A stretch of DNA of 64,000 bases from Mesorhizobium jarvisii (lineage in GTDB: Bacteria > Pseudomonadota > Alphaproteobacteria > Rhizobiales > Rhizobiaceae): the NCBI RefSeq assembly GCF_003601985.1, contig NZ_QZXA01000009.1, forward strand, positions 186,001-250,000, read 5' to 3'. A program made the position numbers and the translations under genes. Shown here piece by piece: positions 1-9,725 of the stretch (its first letter is position 1; the number at the start of each line of letters is the position of its first letter). Under the pieces are notes generated by a model. It made no database searches. It was not told the origin of the DNA and saw only the letters and a list, made by a program, of their open reading frames with translations.

Positions 1-2
1 TG

Positions 3-329
3 GTCAAGAACAAGCTGGCGCCGCCCTTCAAGGTGGTAGAGTTCGACATCATGTATGGCGAGGGCGTGTCCAAGACCGGCGAGCTGGTTGATCTCGGCGT
101 CAAGGCCGGCGTGGTCGAGAAGTCCGGCGCCTGGTTCTCCTACAATTCGCAACGCCTCGGCCAGGGCCGCGAAAATGCAAAACTGTTCCTGCGCGACAAT
201 CCCGATACGGCACGCGAGATCGAACTGGCGCTCAGGCAGAATGCCGGGCTGATCGCCGAAAAGTTCCTCGAAAATGGCGGGTCTGAAGGCGGCGACGACG
301 GTTTTGAGGACGAAGCCGGCGCGATGTAG
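3..329 (+). CDS. recA: RecA recombinase, C-terminal part (5' end outside window)
   Basis: This is the last 108 or so codons of RecA, the DNA strand-exchange ATPase that also triggers LexA cleavage. The reading frame is open from the window edge. It carries the family C-terminal sequence [20 protein letters not shown] and a GAWFSY motif, and ends in the usual acidic tail ([13 protein letters not shown]). The ATPase core and any LexA box lie upstream, out of view. A strong terminator follows about 80 bases after the stop, so recA is transcribed separately from alaS. The identity is certain; only the 5' end is missing. Confidence 0.97.
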   Translation, partial: VKNKLAPPFKVVEFDIMYGEGVSKTGELVDLGVKAGVVEKSGAWFSYNSQRLGQGRENAKLFLRDNPDTAREIELALRQNAGLIAEKFLENGGSEGGDDGFEDEAGAM

Positions 330-406
330 GGCAACGGACAGAGTTCGGCCATAAAGTCGGCCTATGACCTGATGCTTAAGTAATCGAGTTCTTTAGTACC
401 GCGTCC

Positions 407-443
407 AAAACCGCCGGCCTTCGCGCCGGCGGTTTTCGTTTTT
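407..443 (+). terminator. Rho-independent terminator of recA
   Basis: There is a perfect 12-bp stem (407-418 pairs with 425-436) around a six-base loop, followed by CG and a run of five T. It lies between recA and alaS. The GC-rich stem core (CCGCCGGC) recurs in a second hairpin at 548-566. Confidence 0.85.
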
Positions 444-547
444 GGGGCCAATAGACTCCCAGGATTGGCCCAGTTCCGTGTTTCTGGACAGGCTGGAGCG
501 TGCCCGCTAAAAGGCCAAGTCTATTTCTGGAAAGCAGACACCAGTTT

Positions 548-570
548 CCGCCGGCCGCGCCGGCGGTTTT
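548..570 (+). promoter_or_regulatory. Hairpin in the alaS leader
   Basis: The 8-bp perfect stem CCGCCGGC/GCCGGCGG (548-555 with 559-566) has a three-base loop and is followed by TTTT. It ends 18 bases before the alaS start codon. It has the same stem core as the recA terminator. It could be a weak terminator/attenuator, or could hinder ribosome access to alaS. Its function is inferred from position only. Confidence 0.4.
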
Positions 571-588
571 CGCGAAAAGGCAGCAGTC

Positions 589-3255
589 ATGAGTGGCGTG
601 AACGAGATCCGGTCGACCTTTCTCGACTATTTCCGCAAGGAGGGCCACGAGGTCGTGGCCTCGAGCCCGCTCGTGCCGCGCAACGATCCGACATTGATGT
701 TCACCAATGCCGGCATGGTGCAGTTCAAGAACGTCTTCACCGGTCTGGAGAAGCGGTCCTATTCGCGCGCCACCACCGCCCAGAAGAGCGTTCGCGCCGG
801 CGGCAAGCACAACGACCTCGACAATGTCGGCTACACCGCGCGCCACCTGACCTTCTTCGAAATGCTCGGCAATTTCTCCTTCGGCGATTACTTCAAGGAG
901 CGTGCCATCGAGCTTGCCTGGAACCTGATCACCAAGGAGTTCGGGCTGAAGAAGGACAAGCTGCTGGTCACTGTCTATCACACCGACGATGAGGCGGCCG
1001 GCTTCTGGAAGAAGATCGCCGGCTTCTCGGATGATCGCATCATCCGCATCGCGACCTCGGATAATTTCTGGGCGATGGGCGACACCGGTCCCTGCGGGCC
1101 GTGCTCGGAAATCTTCATCGATCGCGGCGAGCACATCTGGGGCGGTCCTCCCGGCAGCCCCGAAGAGGATGGTGATCGCTTCCTCGAATTCTGGAACCTG
1201 GTGTTCATGCAATATGAACAGGTGACGAAGGAGGAGCGCATCGACCTGCCGCGCCCGTCGATCGACACCGGCATGGGGCTGGAGCGCATGGCCTCCATCC
1301 TGCAGGGCGTGGAAAGCGTTTTCGAAACCGACCTGTTCCGGCATTTGATCGATGCGGCGTCCTCCGCGCTCGGGCGCGCGCCTGACGCGGAAACGGTGGC
1401 CTCCTACCGCGTCATTGCCGATCATTTGCGCTCGTCGTCCTTCCTGGTCGCCGACGGCGTGCTGCCTTCGAACGAAGGCCGCGGCTATGTGCTGCGCCGC
1501 ATCATGCGCCGCGCCATGCGCCACGCGCAGCTGCTCGGCGCGAACGAACCGCTGATGTGGAAGCTGGTGCCGGCTCTGGTGCGCGAGATGGGCCAGGCCT
1601 ATCCCGAGCTGCTGCGCGGCGAACAGCTGATCACCGAGACGCTGAAGCTCGAGGAGACGCGCTTCCGCAAGACGCTGGTGCGCGGCCTCGGCCTGCTCTC
1701 CGAGGCGACGGAAACGCTGCATGCCGGCGACATGTTGGATGGCGAGACGGCTTTCAAGCTTTATGACACCTACGGTTTCCCGCTTGACCTGACGCAGGAC
1801 GCGCTGCGCCAGCGCAACATCTCGGTCGATCTTGCCGGCTTCACCAATGCGATGGAGCAGCAGAAGGCCGAGGCGCGCAAGCATTGGACCGGGTCTGGCG
1901 AGGCCGCCACTGAGACGGTGTGGTTCTCCGTGCGCGAACAGACCGGCGCCACCGAATTCCTCGGTTACGAGACCGAGCAGGCGGAAGGCCTGATCCAGGC
2001 GCTGGTCAAGGACGGCAAGACCGTTGACAGCGCCGGAAAGGGCGACGCCGTTGCGGTGGTCGTCAACCAGACGCCTTTCTATGGCGAGTCCGGCGGCCAG
2101 ATGGGCGATACCGGCATCATCTCCGGCGAAGGGTTCTCGATCGAGATCGCGGACACGCAGAAGAAGGCCGACGGGCTGTTCGTGCATCTGGGCAAGGTGG
2201 CGAGCGGCACGGCCAGGACGGGCGCTGCCGTCGAGCTCAAAGTCGACCATGCGCGCCGCACCAGGCTGCGGGCGAACCACTCCGCCACGCACCTGATCCA
2301 CGAGGCGCTGCGCGAGGTGCTAGGCACTCATGTCGCGCAGAAGGGCTCGCTGGTCGCGCCCGAGCGTCTGCGCTTCGACATCTCGCACAACAAGCCGATC
2401 TCGGCCGAGGAACTCGAAGAGGTCGAGCGCATGGCCAACGAGATCGTCGTGCAGAACGGCCCGGTGACCACGCGCCTGATGTCGGTCGACGACGCGATTG
2501 CGGAAGGCGCCATGGCGCTGTTCGGCGAGAAGTATGGCGACGAGGTGCGCGTCGTGTCGATGGGCACGGGCCTGCACGGCGCCAAGGCCAACCGGCCCTA
2601 TTCGGTCGAACTCTGCGGCGGCACGCATGTCAGGGCGACCGGCGATATCGGCCTGGTCCGCGTCGTCTCCGACAGCGCGGTCGCCGCCGGCGTGCGCCGT
2701 ATCGAGGCGCTGACCGGCGAGGCGGCCAGAAAACATCTCGACGAGCAGGATCGGCGTCTGAAGGCGGCGGCAGCCGTGCTGAAAATCTCGCCCGCCGACG
2801 TGCCGGCCCGCGTCGAGGCTTTGCTCGAAGAGCGCAAGAAGCTCGAGAAGGACCTGACCGAAGCGCGCAAGAAACTGGCGCTGGGCGGCGGTGCCGCGGC
2901 GGGTTCACCCTCGGAGAACGAGACGGTCGCGGGCGTTGGCTTCCTCGGCAAGGCGGTCTCCGGCGTCTCGCCGAAGGATCTGAAGCCGCTGGCCGATGCC
3001 GGCAAGACCTCGCTCGGCTCCGGCGTCGTCGTCTTTGTCGGTGCCGGCGAGGACAACAAGGCAAGCGTCGTCGTCGCCGTTACCGACGACCTCGTCGGCC
3101 GCTTCAGCGCCGTCGACCTGGTGCGCGTCGCCTCCGCCGCCTTGGGCGGGCAGGGCGGTGGCGGGCGGCCCGACATGGCCCAGGCCGGCGGCCCGGATGC
3201 CTCGAAGGCCAATGATGCGATCGCGGCTGTGAAGGCGGCGCTCGAAGCCGCCTGA
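589..3255 (+). CDS. alaS: Alanyl-tRNA synthetase
   Basis: This cytoplasmic class II aminoacyl-tRNA synthetase charges tRNA-Ala. At 888 residues it is full length for the family. The N-terminal catalytic domain is followed by the tRNA-recognition region and then the editing domain, with the zinc-binding signatures HSATH (564-568) and CGGTH (676-680). The C-terminal part has a coiled-coil stretch (about 745-765) and the C-Ala domain ending in a glycine-rich [16 protein letters not shown] segment. The ATG start fits the family N terminus ([15 protein letters not shown]). The leader holds a GC-rich hairpin. A large ORF on the opposite strand is a codon-bias shadow. Confidence 0.99.
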   Translation: MSGVNEIRSTFLDYFRKEGHEVVASSPLVPRNDPTLMFTNAGMVQFKNVFTGLEKRSYSRATTAQKSVRAGGKHNDLDNVGYTARHLTFFEMLGNFSFGDYFKERAIELAWNLITKEFGLKKDKLLVTVYHTDDEAAGFWKKIAGFSDDRIIRIATSDNFWAMGDTGPCGPCSEIFIDRGEHIWGGPPGSPEEDGDRFLEFWNLVFMQYEQVTKEERIDLPRPSIDTGMGLERMASILQGVESVFETDLFRHLIDAASSALGRAPDAETVASYRVIADHLRSSSFLVADGVLPSNEGRGYVLRRIMRRAMRHAQLLGANEPLMWKLVPALVREMGQAYPELLRGEQLITETLKLEETRFRKTLVRGLGLLSEATETLHAGDMLDGETAFKLYDTYGFPLDLTQDALRQRNISVDLAGFTNAMEQQKAEARKHWTGSGEAATETVWFSVREQTGATEFLGYETEQAEGLIQALVKDGKTVDSAGKGDAVAVVVNQTPFYGESGGQMGDTGIISGEGFSIEIADTQKKADGLFVHLGKVASGTARTGAAVELKVDHARRTRLRANHSATHLIHEALREVLGTHVAQKGSLVAPERLRFDISHNKPISAEELEEVERMANEIVVQNGPVTTRLMSVDDAIAEGAMALFGEKYGDEVRVVSMGTGLHGAKANRPYSVELCGGTHVRATGDIGLVRVVSDSAVAAGVRRIEALTGEAARKHLDEQDRRLKAAAAVLKISPADVPARVEALLEERKKLEKDLTEARKKLALGGGAAAGSPSENETVAGVGFLGKAVSGVSPKDLKPLADAGKTSLGSGVVVFVGAGEDNKASVVVAVTDDLVGRFSAVDLVRVASAALGGQGGGGRPDMAQAGGPDASKANDAIAAVKAALEAA

Positions 3256-3265
3256 AAGCCATGAC

Positions 3266-4561
3266 ATGAATGTTCTCGTCCTCGGTGGCTATGGGTTGAT
3301 CGGGGACGCCGTCATTGGCCGTTTGCTTCGCGACGGTCATGATGTGACCGGCCTCGGTCGCGATGTTCAGGATGCCGGGCGACGCCGGCCGGCGGTTCGC
3401 TGGATCGCGGCGGATATGTCGAAACTGCTTGCCGCTGAAGACTGGCTGCCGGCGGTTGCGGGTATGGACGCGGTGGTCAACGCGGCGGGCGCCTTGCAGG
3501 ACGGCCCACGCGACCGCCTCGACGCCGTTCACCGGGGCGCGGTGGTGGCACTCGTTGCTGCCTGCGAACAGGCCGGTGTGCACCGCTTTGCGCAGATCTC
3601 CGCGATCGGCGCCGATCTCGCTTCGGCAAATCCTTTCTTCAGCACCAAGGCGCAAGGCGACCAGGCCGTCGCAAGCTCCTCGCTGGCGTGGACCATCCTG
3701 CGGCCGGGCCTGGTGATCGCGCCCGCCGCCTATGGCGGAACGGCACTTCTGCGTGCCCTTGCGACATTTCCGGGTTTTGTTCCGGCCGTCATGACGCGCC
3801 AGCCGATCCAGACCGTGGCGGTCACCGACGTTGCCGAAGCGGTGTCACGGGCGGTCGCCGGATCGCTGCCGCCCCGACTTGCCGTCGATCTCGTTGAAGC
3901 CAATGCCAGACCGCTCGCCGAGGTCTTGACCGCCTTGCGTGCGTGGCTTGGCCTGCAGCCCGCAAGAGTGGTGCCGATGCCTGCCATTCTCGGCCGGCTT
4001 GCGGGCGCGGTTGCCGATATGCTTGGCATTCTTGGCTGGCGGTCCCCGCTGCGCAGCGCAGCCCTTGCTGCCGTGGCGCGCGGCGTCACGGGCGACGCAG
4101 CGGCTTGGAACCGAATTTCCGGCCGTCCGCTTCAGCCGCTGGAAGCAACGCTGGCCGATATGCCCGCCAATGTCCAGGAACGATGGTTCGCCCGCCTCTG
4201 GCTGGCAAAGCCTGTCATCTTCGCTTGCCTGTCCTTGTTCTGGCTTGTTTCGGGTGTCGTCGGCCTGATCCGGCAAGAGGCAGCGGCGGATATCCTTGTT
4301 TCGCACGGCGTCTCGGCGAGCCTCGCTCACATCTTGGTTCCGGTCGGAAGTGCTGCGGATATCCTGGTTGGCGCGGCTGTCGTGGTTCGATCCCTGGCCC
4401 GGCACGCGCTGCTGGCGATGATTGCGATCACGCTGTCCTATCTGGCGGGCGCGACGCTCCTTGTCCCCGGCCTATGGCTCGATCCACTGGGACCGCTGGT
4501 CAAGACGATCCCGGCGCTTTGCCTAGTGCTGGTGGCGCTCGCGGTGCTCGACGAGCGATGA
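3266..4561 (+). CDS. Atypical SDR / NAD(P)-binding protein fused to DoxX-like membrane domain
   Basis: The protein has 431 residues. The N-terminal half is a Rossmann fold of the NmrA/atypical-SDR type with the nucleotide-binding loop GGYGLIG (residues 7-13). The C-terminal third (about 310-425) contains about four hydrophobic helices resembling DoxX-like membrane domains. Proteins of this two-part build are usually annotated as SDR oxidoreductases with a DoxX-like C terminus; the substrate is unknown. The gene starts 10 bases after alaS, so it may be read with it. It overlaps the next gene by ATGA, which implies translational coupling. The fold assignment is firm; the function is not known. 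Confidence 0.8.
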   Translation: MNVLVLGGYGLIGDAVIGRLLRDGHDVTGLGRDVQDAGRRRPAVRWIAADMSKLLAAEDWLPAVAGMDAVVNAAGALQDGPRDRLDAVHRGAVVALVAACEQAGVHRFAQISAIGADLASANPFFSTKAQGDQAVASSSLAWTILRPGLVIAPAAYGGTALLRALATFPGFVPAVMTRQPIQTVAVTDVAEAVSRAVAGSLPPRLAVDLVEANARPLAEVLTALRAWLGLQPARVVPMPAILGRLAGAVADMLGILGWRSPLRSAALAAVARGVTGDAAAWNRISGRPLQPLEATLADMPANVQERWFARLWLAKPVIFACLSLFWLVSGVVGLIRQEAAADILVSHGVSASLAHILVPVGSAADILVGAAVVVRSLARHALLAMIAITLSYLAGATLLVPGLWLDPLGPLVKTIPALCLVLVALAVLDER

Positions 4562-5037
4562 GCCTCTGGGCCGACATATTGCGCTGGGCGCATGTTATCG
4601 GCGCCACAGTTCTGTTCGGCACTGGCGCCGGCATCGCCTTCTTCATGCTAATGGCGCAACGCAGCGGACGCGCCGACCTCGTCGCCCATGTCGCGGGCAC
4701 GGTCGTCATCGCCGACACGATTTTTACGGCGACCGCCGTCATCGTGCAGCCGATCACGGGCGTGCTGCTGGCTCAGGCACTGGGCTGGCCGCTCAACGAA
4801 GGCTGGATCGTTCTGTCCTTGCTGCTTTATGTCGTCACCGGCCTGTTCTGGCTGCCGGTCGTCTGGATTCAGATCCGGATCCGCAACCTGGCGCGGCAGG
4901 CGGCCATCGAAAACGCGCCGCTGCCCGCCGAAGAGAAACGCCTGTTTCGCATCTGGTTTGCTTGCGGCTTGCCGGCTTTCGCCGCCGTGCTTGCCATTCT
5001 CTGGCTGATGGTGACCCGGCCCGAGATAGGGTTTTAG
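4558..5037 (+). CDS. DUF2269-type integral membrane protein
   Basis: This is a 159-residue inner-membrane protein with about four transmembrane helices (starting around residues 6, 45, 80 and 133). Conserved-looking features are an N-terminal WAHVIGATVLFGTG segment and a QPITGVLLA loop, typical of the DUF2269 family. Its ATG overlaps the stop of the upstream SDR/DoxX gene (ATGA), so the two are almost certainly co-translated and may work together at the membrane, perhaps in a redox role. No biochemical function is known for the family. Confidence 0.75.
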   Translation: MSLWADILRWAHVIGATVLFGTGAGIAFFMLMAQRSGRADLVAHVAGTVVIADTIFTATAVIVQPITGVLLAQALGWPLNEGWIVLSLLLYVVTGLFWLPVVWIQIRIRNLARQAAIENAPLPAEEKRLFRIWFACGLPAFAAVLAILWLMVTRPEIGF

Positions 5038-5051
5038 CGCCGCCTTGGTTC

Positions 5052-5678
5052 TCAATCGGCCTTTTCGGTCATGGCAAAGGCTTGTCTGGCCGCGATGCGG
5101 TCCCACCAGGCCTGAATCTCGGGAAACTCGGCCAGCAGCTTCTGCCCGTCGGCAACCTTGAGGAAATAGGCGATGATCGGCGCGGCATGCAGGTCGGCCA
5201 GTGTCACGTGATCGCCGAGCAGCCAAGGTCCGGGAGCCTTGAGTGAGGTGAGTACCCTGAGGACCGTTTGGGCCTGGCTCAGGCCGCTAGCGATCAGGGT
5301 CTCATCCGGCTCTGGCTTTTCGAGCCGCTCGACGGCAACGTCCCAGACCATGGCGCGGTAGCCATAAGCGTCGAGCATGCCCGTCATCTGGCCCATCCTG
5401 GCGCGGCCACGCGTATCGGCGGGCTGCAGCGCCGGACCGTCGAAAGCCTCATCGACATAGCGGGTAATCGCATTCGTCTCGAAAAGGCGAAAACCGTCAT
5501 GCTCGAAAGCCGGGATGCGGCCGAACGGGTGATGTTCGAGATACCAGGCCGGGATGCCCTCGGCGGCGAAGATGTCGAGCGGCATGAGTTCGTAGTCGAT
5601 GCCCTTCTCCTCCAGCGCCATCCGCGCGATGCGCACATAGACGCTGTAGTCCGCGCCATAGAGGATCGGCTTGGTCAT
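5052..5678 (-). CDS. Glutathione S-transferase family protein
   Basis: This 208-residue protein has an N-terminal thioredoxin-like domain (about 1-80, with the cis-Pro segment GRIPAFEHDG and the glutathione-binding acidic/Ser-type motif LFETNAI) and an all-helical C-terminal domain ending in the N-capping type stretch LTLADLHAAPII. It likely conjugates or reduces small electrophiles with glutathione in the cytoplasm. The ATG at 5678 was chosen because the sequence then starts directly at the first beta strand; the longer frame upstream is a shadow of icd. The icd terminator lies between the two genes, so this gene probably has its own promoter. Confidence 0.88.
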   Translation of the reverse strand: MTKPILYGADYSVYVRIARMALEEKGIDYELMPLDIFAAEGIPAWYLEHHPFGRIPAFEHDGFRLFETNAITRYVDEAFDGPALQPADTRGRARMGQMTGMLDAYGYRAMVWDVAVERLEKPEPDETLIASGLSQAQTVLRVLTSLKAPGPWLLGDHVTLADLHAAPIIAYFLKVADGQKLLAEFPEIQAWWDRIAARQAFAMTEKAD

Positions 5679-5703
5679 GCTGTCAGCCCTTCGCTTTCGC
5701 TGG

Positions 5704-5738
5704 CCCAAAAAAGGCGAAGGCTCCTTTCGGAGCCTTCG
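5704..5738 (-). terminator. Rho-independent terminator of icd
   Basis: Read on the minus strand, there is a perfect 10-bp stem (5738-5729 with 5724-5715), a four-base loop, then GCC and a run of six T (5711-5706). It lies 20 bases beyond the icd stop. Confidence 0.85.
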
Positions 5739-5758
5739 GCATGTGTAAAGCTGGGTTC

Positions 5759-6970
5759 TTAGGCCATCGCCTTCTGCAAGTTCTCGTCGATTTTGTCGAG
5801 GAAGCCGGTGGTCGAGAGCCAGGGCTGGTCGGGGCCGATCAAGAGCGACAGGTCCTTGGTCATGAAGCCGGACTCGACGGTCTGGATGCAGACCTTTTCC
5901 AGCGTCTCGGCAAAACGCTTCAGCTCGGCATTGTCGTCGAGCTTGGCGCGGTGCGCCAGCCCGCGCGTCCAGGCGAAGATCGAGGCGATCGAATTGGTCG
6001 AGGTTTCCTCGCCCTTCTGGTGCTGGCGGTAGTGGCGGGTGACGGTGCCGTGCGCGGCTTCGGCTTCCACCGTCTTGCCGTCGGGCGTCATCAGCACCGA
6101 GGTCATCAGGCCCAGCGAGCCAAAGCCCTGCGCCACCGTGTCGGACTGCACGTCGCCGTCGTAGTTCTTGCAGGCCCAGACATAGCCGCCCGACCATTTC
6201 AGGCTCGAGGCCACCATGTCGTCGATCAGGCGGTGCTCGTACCACAGCTTCTTCGCCTTGAACTCGGCCTCGAATTCAGCCTCGTAGACTTCCTGGAAAA
6301 TGTCCTTGAAGCGGCCGTCATAGGCCTTGAGGATGGTGTTCTTGGTCGACAGATAGACCGGATAGTTGCGCAGCAGGCCGTAATTCAGCGAGGCGCGGGC
6401 GAATTCGCGGATCGACTCGTCGAGATTGTACATGGCCATGGCGACGCCGGCGCCGGGCGCGTCGAACACGTCATGTTCGATCACCTTTCCGTCCTCGCCG
6501 ACGAACTTGATCGTCAGCTTGCCCTTGCCGGGGAAGCGGAAATCGGTGGCGCGGTACTGGTCGCCGAAGGCGTGGCGGCCGACGATGATCGGCTTGGTCC
6601 AGCCCGGCACCAGGCGCGGCACGTTCTTCATGATGATCGGCTCGCGGAAGATGGTGCCGCCGAGGATGTTGCGGATGGTGCCGTTCGGCGACTTCCACAT
6701 CTTCTTCAGCTTGAACTCCTCGACGCGCTGTTCGTCGGGGGTGATCGTCGCGCATTTCACGCCGACGCCGTATTTCTTGATGGCGTTGGCCGAATCGATG
6801 GTCACCTGGTCGTTGGTGGCGTCGCGATGCTCGATGCCGAGATCGTAATATTCGAGCTTGAGGTCGAGATAAGGGTGGATCAGCTTGTCCTTGATGAACT
6901 GCCAGATGATGCGGGTCATCTCGTCGCCGTCGAGTTCGACGACCGGGTTCGCCACCTTGATCTTCGCCAT
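5759..6970 (-). CDS. icd: NADP-dependent isocitrate dehydrogenase
   Basis: This TCA-cycle enzyme converts isocitrate to 2-oxoglutarate with NADP. Its 403 residues match the monomer length of the eukaryote-like (type II) subfamily that rhizobia use, rather than the E. coli type. Recognisable segments are [10 protein letters not shown] at the N terminus, [25 protein letters not shown] (substrate binding), NYDGDVQSD and [12 protein letters not shown] (cofactor binding). The ATG at 6970 gives the standard N terminus [17 protein letters not shown]. The open frame extends further upstream but that extension has no family similarity. A promoter-like sequence lies about 65-90 bases upstream and a terminator follows. 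Confidence 0.98.
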   Translation of the reverse strand: MAKIKVANPVVELDGDEMTRIIWQFIKDKLIHPYLDLKLEYYDLGIEHRDATNDQVTIDSANAIKKYGVGVKCATITPDEQRVEEFKLKKMWKSPNGTIRNILGGTIFREPIIMKNVPRLVPGWTKPIIVGRHAFGDQYRATDFRFPGKGKLTIKFVGEDGKVIEHDVFDAPGAGVAMAMYNLDESIREFARASLNYGLLRNYPVYLSTKNTILKAYDGRFKDIFQEVYEAEFEAEFKAKKLWYEHRLIDDMVASSLKWSGGYVWACKNYDGDVQSDTVAQGFGSLGLMTSVLMTPDGKTVEAEAAHGTVTRHYRQHQKGEETSTNSIASIFAWTRGLAHRAKLDDNAELKRFAETLEKVCIQTVESGFMTKDLSLLIGPDQPWLSTTGFLDKIDENLQKAMA

Positions 6971-7035
6971 GGAAAGAATGCCTCGTTCAACAGTTGGGGG
7001 ATGGCGGGTCGGCCCCGCCAGGATAGGGACTTCGC

Positions 7036-7063
7036 CTATAGCAAAGCGATCCGGGCGGCGCAA
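7036..7063 (-). promoter_or_regulatory. Candidate sigma-70 type promoter of icd
   Basis: On the minus strand TTGCGC (7063-7058) and CTATAG (7041-7036) are separated by 16 bases. The -10 element is about 65 bases upstream of the icd start codon. This was found by eye only. Confidence 0.4.
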
Positions 7064-7094
7064 ACCGGGGCAATGCGGAAGCAGGCTGCTGCTG

Positions 7095-7193
7095 GCGCAA
7101 TTCCAGGAAAAGTGTGAAGCGGTTTTTCGTTCGAAATTGCCGCAAAACAAGGGGACGGAGCGGTTCGGCGTTTCCGCGAACGGTGAACCGATC
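7095..7193. repeat. Dispersed palindromic repeat, copy A
   Basis: This element of about 99 bases is homologous to the one at 32597-32695. It starts with GCAATTCCAGGAAAAGTGTG and contains a first hairpin (arms GCAATT/AATTGC, inner GGAAAA/TTTTTC) and a second segment with GAGCGGTTC and GAACCG that can also pair. It lies in the spacer upstream of icd, between icd and the beta-helix gene. Such elements are common in Rhizobiales genomes. Apart from the icd promoter, I see nothing else in the spacer 6971-7286. Confidence 0.8.
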
Positions 7194-7286
7194 CTGCAAT
7201 CGTGAACAAAACCGATGCCGCACCGCCCATCGAGAGGCAGGCGGCATCGCCTTTGTTTCATGCTGCCGCACGCAGGCGGCAGGCGC

Positions 7287-8264
7287 TTATTGCAGCGGCG
7301 TGCCGCCAGGGCCGGGGAAGGCCGTGATCGGCGTGCCGTCGGCCACGTTGCCGGAGATCATGTTGTTCTTGAACGACTGGACGGCGCCGCTGCCGGTGTT
7401 GCTGACACCGCTGACATTGCCGAACACCGTCGAGGCGCCGAGAAAGGCGATGGCGCTGCCGGCGCCGCTGGCGGCGGCGCCGTTGGCGTTGACGCCGACG
7501 CCGGCATCGGAACTGATCGTGGTGTTGACGATCGTCGCGCGTACCGACGATGCCGCGGCGACGGACTTGACCGCCACTCCGTTGCCGGTGTTGCCGCTGA
7601 CCAGGCTGTCGGTCAGTGCCATATTCATGGCAGAGGTGTTGCCGGTGCCGTCGACAAGAATGCCATTGGCGCTGTTGGTCAGTTCCACCCTGGACAGGAT
7701 GGCATTGATGCCAATGGCGCCAGTCGTTTTGATGAGAATGGCGCCACCGGCCGCCTCGGCTATCCGCGTATTGATTATGTAGAGTTCGCTGGCACCGTTG
7801 GGAAGAAATTCGACGCCATTGCTGGTCACCCGCTCGATGTTGCAGTCCTCGATATGCAGTTGACCTTGGCCGGTCATCCGCACGCCGTCGAGTCCGGTGC
7901 CCGCGCCGTCTATGTCGAGACCGCGAAGATGCACGACGGAGCCGACAGGCGTGTTTATGATGATGCCGTTCACGAGCGCCGAAAGCACACCGCCTTCAGT
8001 CGTTCTGCAGTCGATGGTGATGGATTTGGTGATGGTGACCGCGCCAAATCCGCCCGGGTCCAGACAGTTGATCTCGCCGGCCGTCGCCGTCTTCGAGATG
8101 GCGCCGGCAAACGTCTTGCAAGGTGCCGTTCGGCTGCATGGATCGGCATCGTTGCCGACGCCGGAAACCCAGGTGCGGGTCGCTTGCGCGGAAGCCGGAG
8201 CAATCAGGAAGACTGATGCCAGAAGCAACACAGCGATTAAAAGGAAAAATCGTAAGACGTTCAT
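7287..8264 (-). CDS. Secreted parallel beta-helix repeat protein
   Basis: The protein has 325 residues with a Sec signal peptide (about 1-26, cleaved after ASA). The mature part begins with a conserved block with three or more cysteines ([15 protein letters not shown]), then runs of short strands such as [41 protein letters not shown] and [12 protein letters not shown]. That pattern is typical of right-handed beta-helix (pectate-lyase-like) folds, so an exported carbohydrate-binding or carbohydrate-cleaving protein is possible, but no catalytic set can be named. The start at 8264 has a very strong ribosome site (AGGAGGGG, 5 bases away). The longer frame upstream lacks support. Confidence 0.8.
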   Translation of the reverse strand: MNVLRFFLLIAVLLLASVFLIAPASAQATRTWVSGVGNDADPCSRTAPCKTFAGAISKTATAGEINCLDPGGFGAVTITKSITIDCRTTEGGVLSALVNGIIINTPVGSVVHLRGLDIDGAGTGLDGVRMTGQGQLHIEDCNIERVTSNGVEFLPNGASELYIINTRIAEAAGGAILIKTTGAIGINAILSRVELTNSANGILVDGTGNTSAMNMALTDSLVSGNTGNGVAVKSVAAASSVRATIVNTTISSDAGVGVNANGAAASGAGSAIAFLGASTVFGNVSGVSNTGSGAVQSFKNNMISGNVADGTPITAFPGPGGTPLQ

Positions 8265-8624
8265 TTGCCCCTCCTGACGTTTGGCCAACACCCGTGTCGG
8301 CCATTGAAAACCCGTGTCGAGACGCTTGGGGCATAGATAAATGACAGGAGCGTGCAAGACACGCTCCGTCTTCAAAATGCATTCTCCGATACAGCTTGAC
8401 CCCAAGCGGTTTTGATATTGCAATTTCCTAAGATTATGTCACAGCGACAGGCGCATCGCTGTATTTAAATATACATATAGCTAATAGGTTATTTCTTTAA
8501 CCGGAAGATGTTGCCGATAAGAAGAGTAAGGCCGGGCCATCAGGGAGTATAGGGTTGGATAGCTTGTCGTCGCCAGAGTGCCGCGATGCCCACATCTCCA
8601 CCATCTCTTGAGAAGAAGGAGCAC
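8265..8624. other. Non-coding spacer upstream of the beta-helix gene
   Basis: These 360 bases have no convincing gene. The part at 8440-8500 is unusually AT-rich for this window (for example TATTTAAATATACATATAGC) and probably holds divergent promoters. I could not assign exact -35 and -10 elements. Confidence 0.5.
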
Positions 8625-8795
8625 ATGGCTGGTCTGCTTGTACGGGCGCGTGACCATTTGCTCGAGCCCGCCGATGGAGCGAATTTGGATTTCTTGCGCA
8701 AACACAGGGGTGGCGAGACAAGGCTATTTGTCGCCAGGTCACCGACAACTCTTCAAAAAGCCGTATCGATATGGCAGGACGCGGTGACCTCGTAG
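8625..8795 (+). CDS. Possible small protein (56 aa), unrecognised
   Basis: An ATG at 8625 follows AAGGAG by three bases, which is a good though closely spaced ribosome site. It opens a 56-codon frame (MAGLLVRARDHLLEPADGANL at the start) that ends 18 bases before trmJ. Third-position GC is lower than in neighbouring genes, and I recognise no family. It may be a small gene, a remnant, or chance. The opposite-strand ORFs in the same stretch look worse. Confidence 0.3.
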   Translation: MAGLLVRARDHLLEPADGANLDFLRKHRGGETRLFVARSPTTLQKAVSIWQDAVTS

Positions 8796-8813
8796 CGCAA
8801 TCATCTGGAACAC

Positions 8814-9725
8814 ATGACCGGAACAGACTTTCAGCGTGGCCCCGGCGGTCCGGCGATCATCCTCGTCGAGCCGCAGCTCGGCGAGAACATCGGCATGGTC
8901 GCGCGCGCCATGGCCAATTTCGGCCTGTCGGAACTGCGTCTGGTCAATCCGCGAGACGGCTGGCCGAGCGAGAAGGCGCGCGCCGCCGCCAGCCGTGCCG
9001 ACCATGTCATCGACGCCGTGAAGGTGTTCGACGATCTGGCCTCGGCGCTTGCCGACCTGAATTTCGTTTTCGCCACAACCGCCAGGCAGCGCGACGGCTT
9101 CAAGGCTGTGCGCGGGCCGGTGGAAGCGGGCAGGGTGCTGCGCGCCCGCCATGGCATGGGGCAGCGCACCGGCATCCTGTTCGGCCGCGAGCGCTTCGGT
9201 CTCTACAATGACGAGGTCGGGCTCGCCGACGAGATCGTCACCTTTCCCGTCGATCCCGATTTCTCCTCGCTCAACATCGCACAGGCCGCGCTGCTGATGT
9301 CTTATGAGTGGATGAAGTCCGGCCTCGAGGACGAGACCAAGACCAATTTCACCGGGCCGCAGATGAAGCCGGCCAGCAAGGAAGAGCTGCACGGCCTTTT
9401 TGCCTATCTCGAAGGCGCATTGGAAGCGCGCGGCTATTTCCGACCGGCGCCGAAGAAGCCCAAGATGGTCGACAATCTGCGCGCCGTGCTGACGCGCGCC
9501 GGCTTTGCCGAGCCGGAGCTGAAGGTGCTGCGCGGCATCATCTCCTCGCTTGACAGATTTTCGCCGGCAATGCCGCGCGGCGACGGCTCGCCGGGCGATG
9601 ATCCAAGGCGGCTTCCGGCCGCCGCGCGCGCCGGCAAGGCAGAGGCAGATCGCCAGGCGCACAAGCCTATGGGTGACGATGAGGACACGCCGCCGCTGGG
9701 CGGCAAGGGAACCGACAATGACTGA
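8814..9725 (+). CDS. trmJ: tRNA (cytidine/uridine-2'-O-)-methyltransferase TrmJ
   Basis: This SpoU-family (SPOUT fold) enzyme uses S-adenosylmethionine to methylate the 2'-OH of position 32 in tRNAs. At 303 residues it is slightly longer than E. coli TrmJ. Family motifs are visible: motif 1 in [20 protein letters not shown] (around 18-37), motif 2 in [14 protein letters not shown] and motif 3 in [17 protein letters not shown]. The C-terminal extension includes the RNA-binding helical region. The end overlaps murI by eight bases, so the two genes are probably co-translated. Confidence 0.93.
   Translation: MTGTDFQRGPGGPAIILVEPQLGENIGMVARAMANFGLSELRLVNPRDGWPSEKARAAASRADHVIDAVKVFDDLASALADLNFVFATTARQRDGFKAVRGPVEAGRVLRARHGMGQRTGILFGRERFGLYNDEVGLADEIVTFPVDPDFSSLNIAQAALLMSYEWMKSGLEDETKTNFTGPQMKPASKEELHGLFAYLEGALEARGYFRPAPKKPKMVDNLRAVLTRAGFAEPELKVLRGIISSLDRFSPAMPRGDGSPGDDPRRLPAAARAGKAEADRQAHKPMGDDEDTPPLGGKGTDND

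Noticed and set aside
376-2301. 641-codon ORF antisense to alaS
   Set aside because: It is low in family-like sequence and follows the mirror of alaS codon bias; alaS on the other strand is unambiguous.
5679-6245. N-terminal extension of the GST frame
   Set aside because: The extra 189 codons lie antisense to icd and across its terminator; GST similarity begins at 5678.
5741-7117. 458-codon ORF antisense to icd
   Set aside because: Shadow of icd. It also crosses the icd terminator and promoter.
7600-8000. Tandem DNA repeats within the beta-helix gene
   Set aside because: The similarity is at the level of repeated beta-strand sequence and not of exact DNA repeats.
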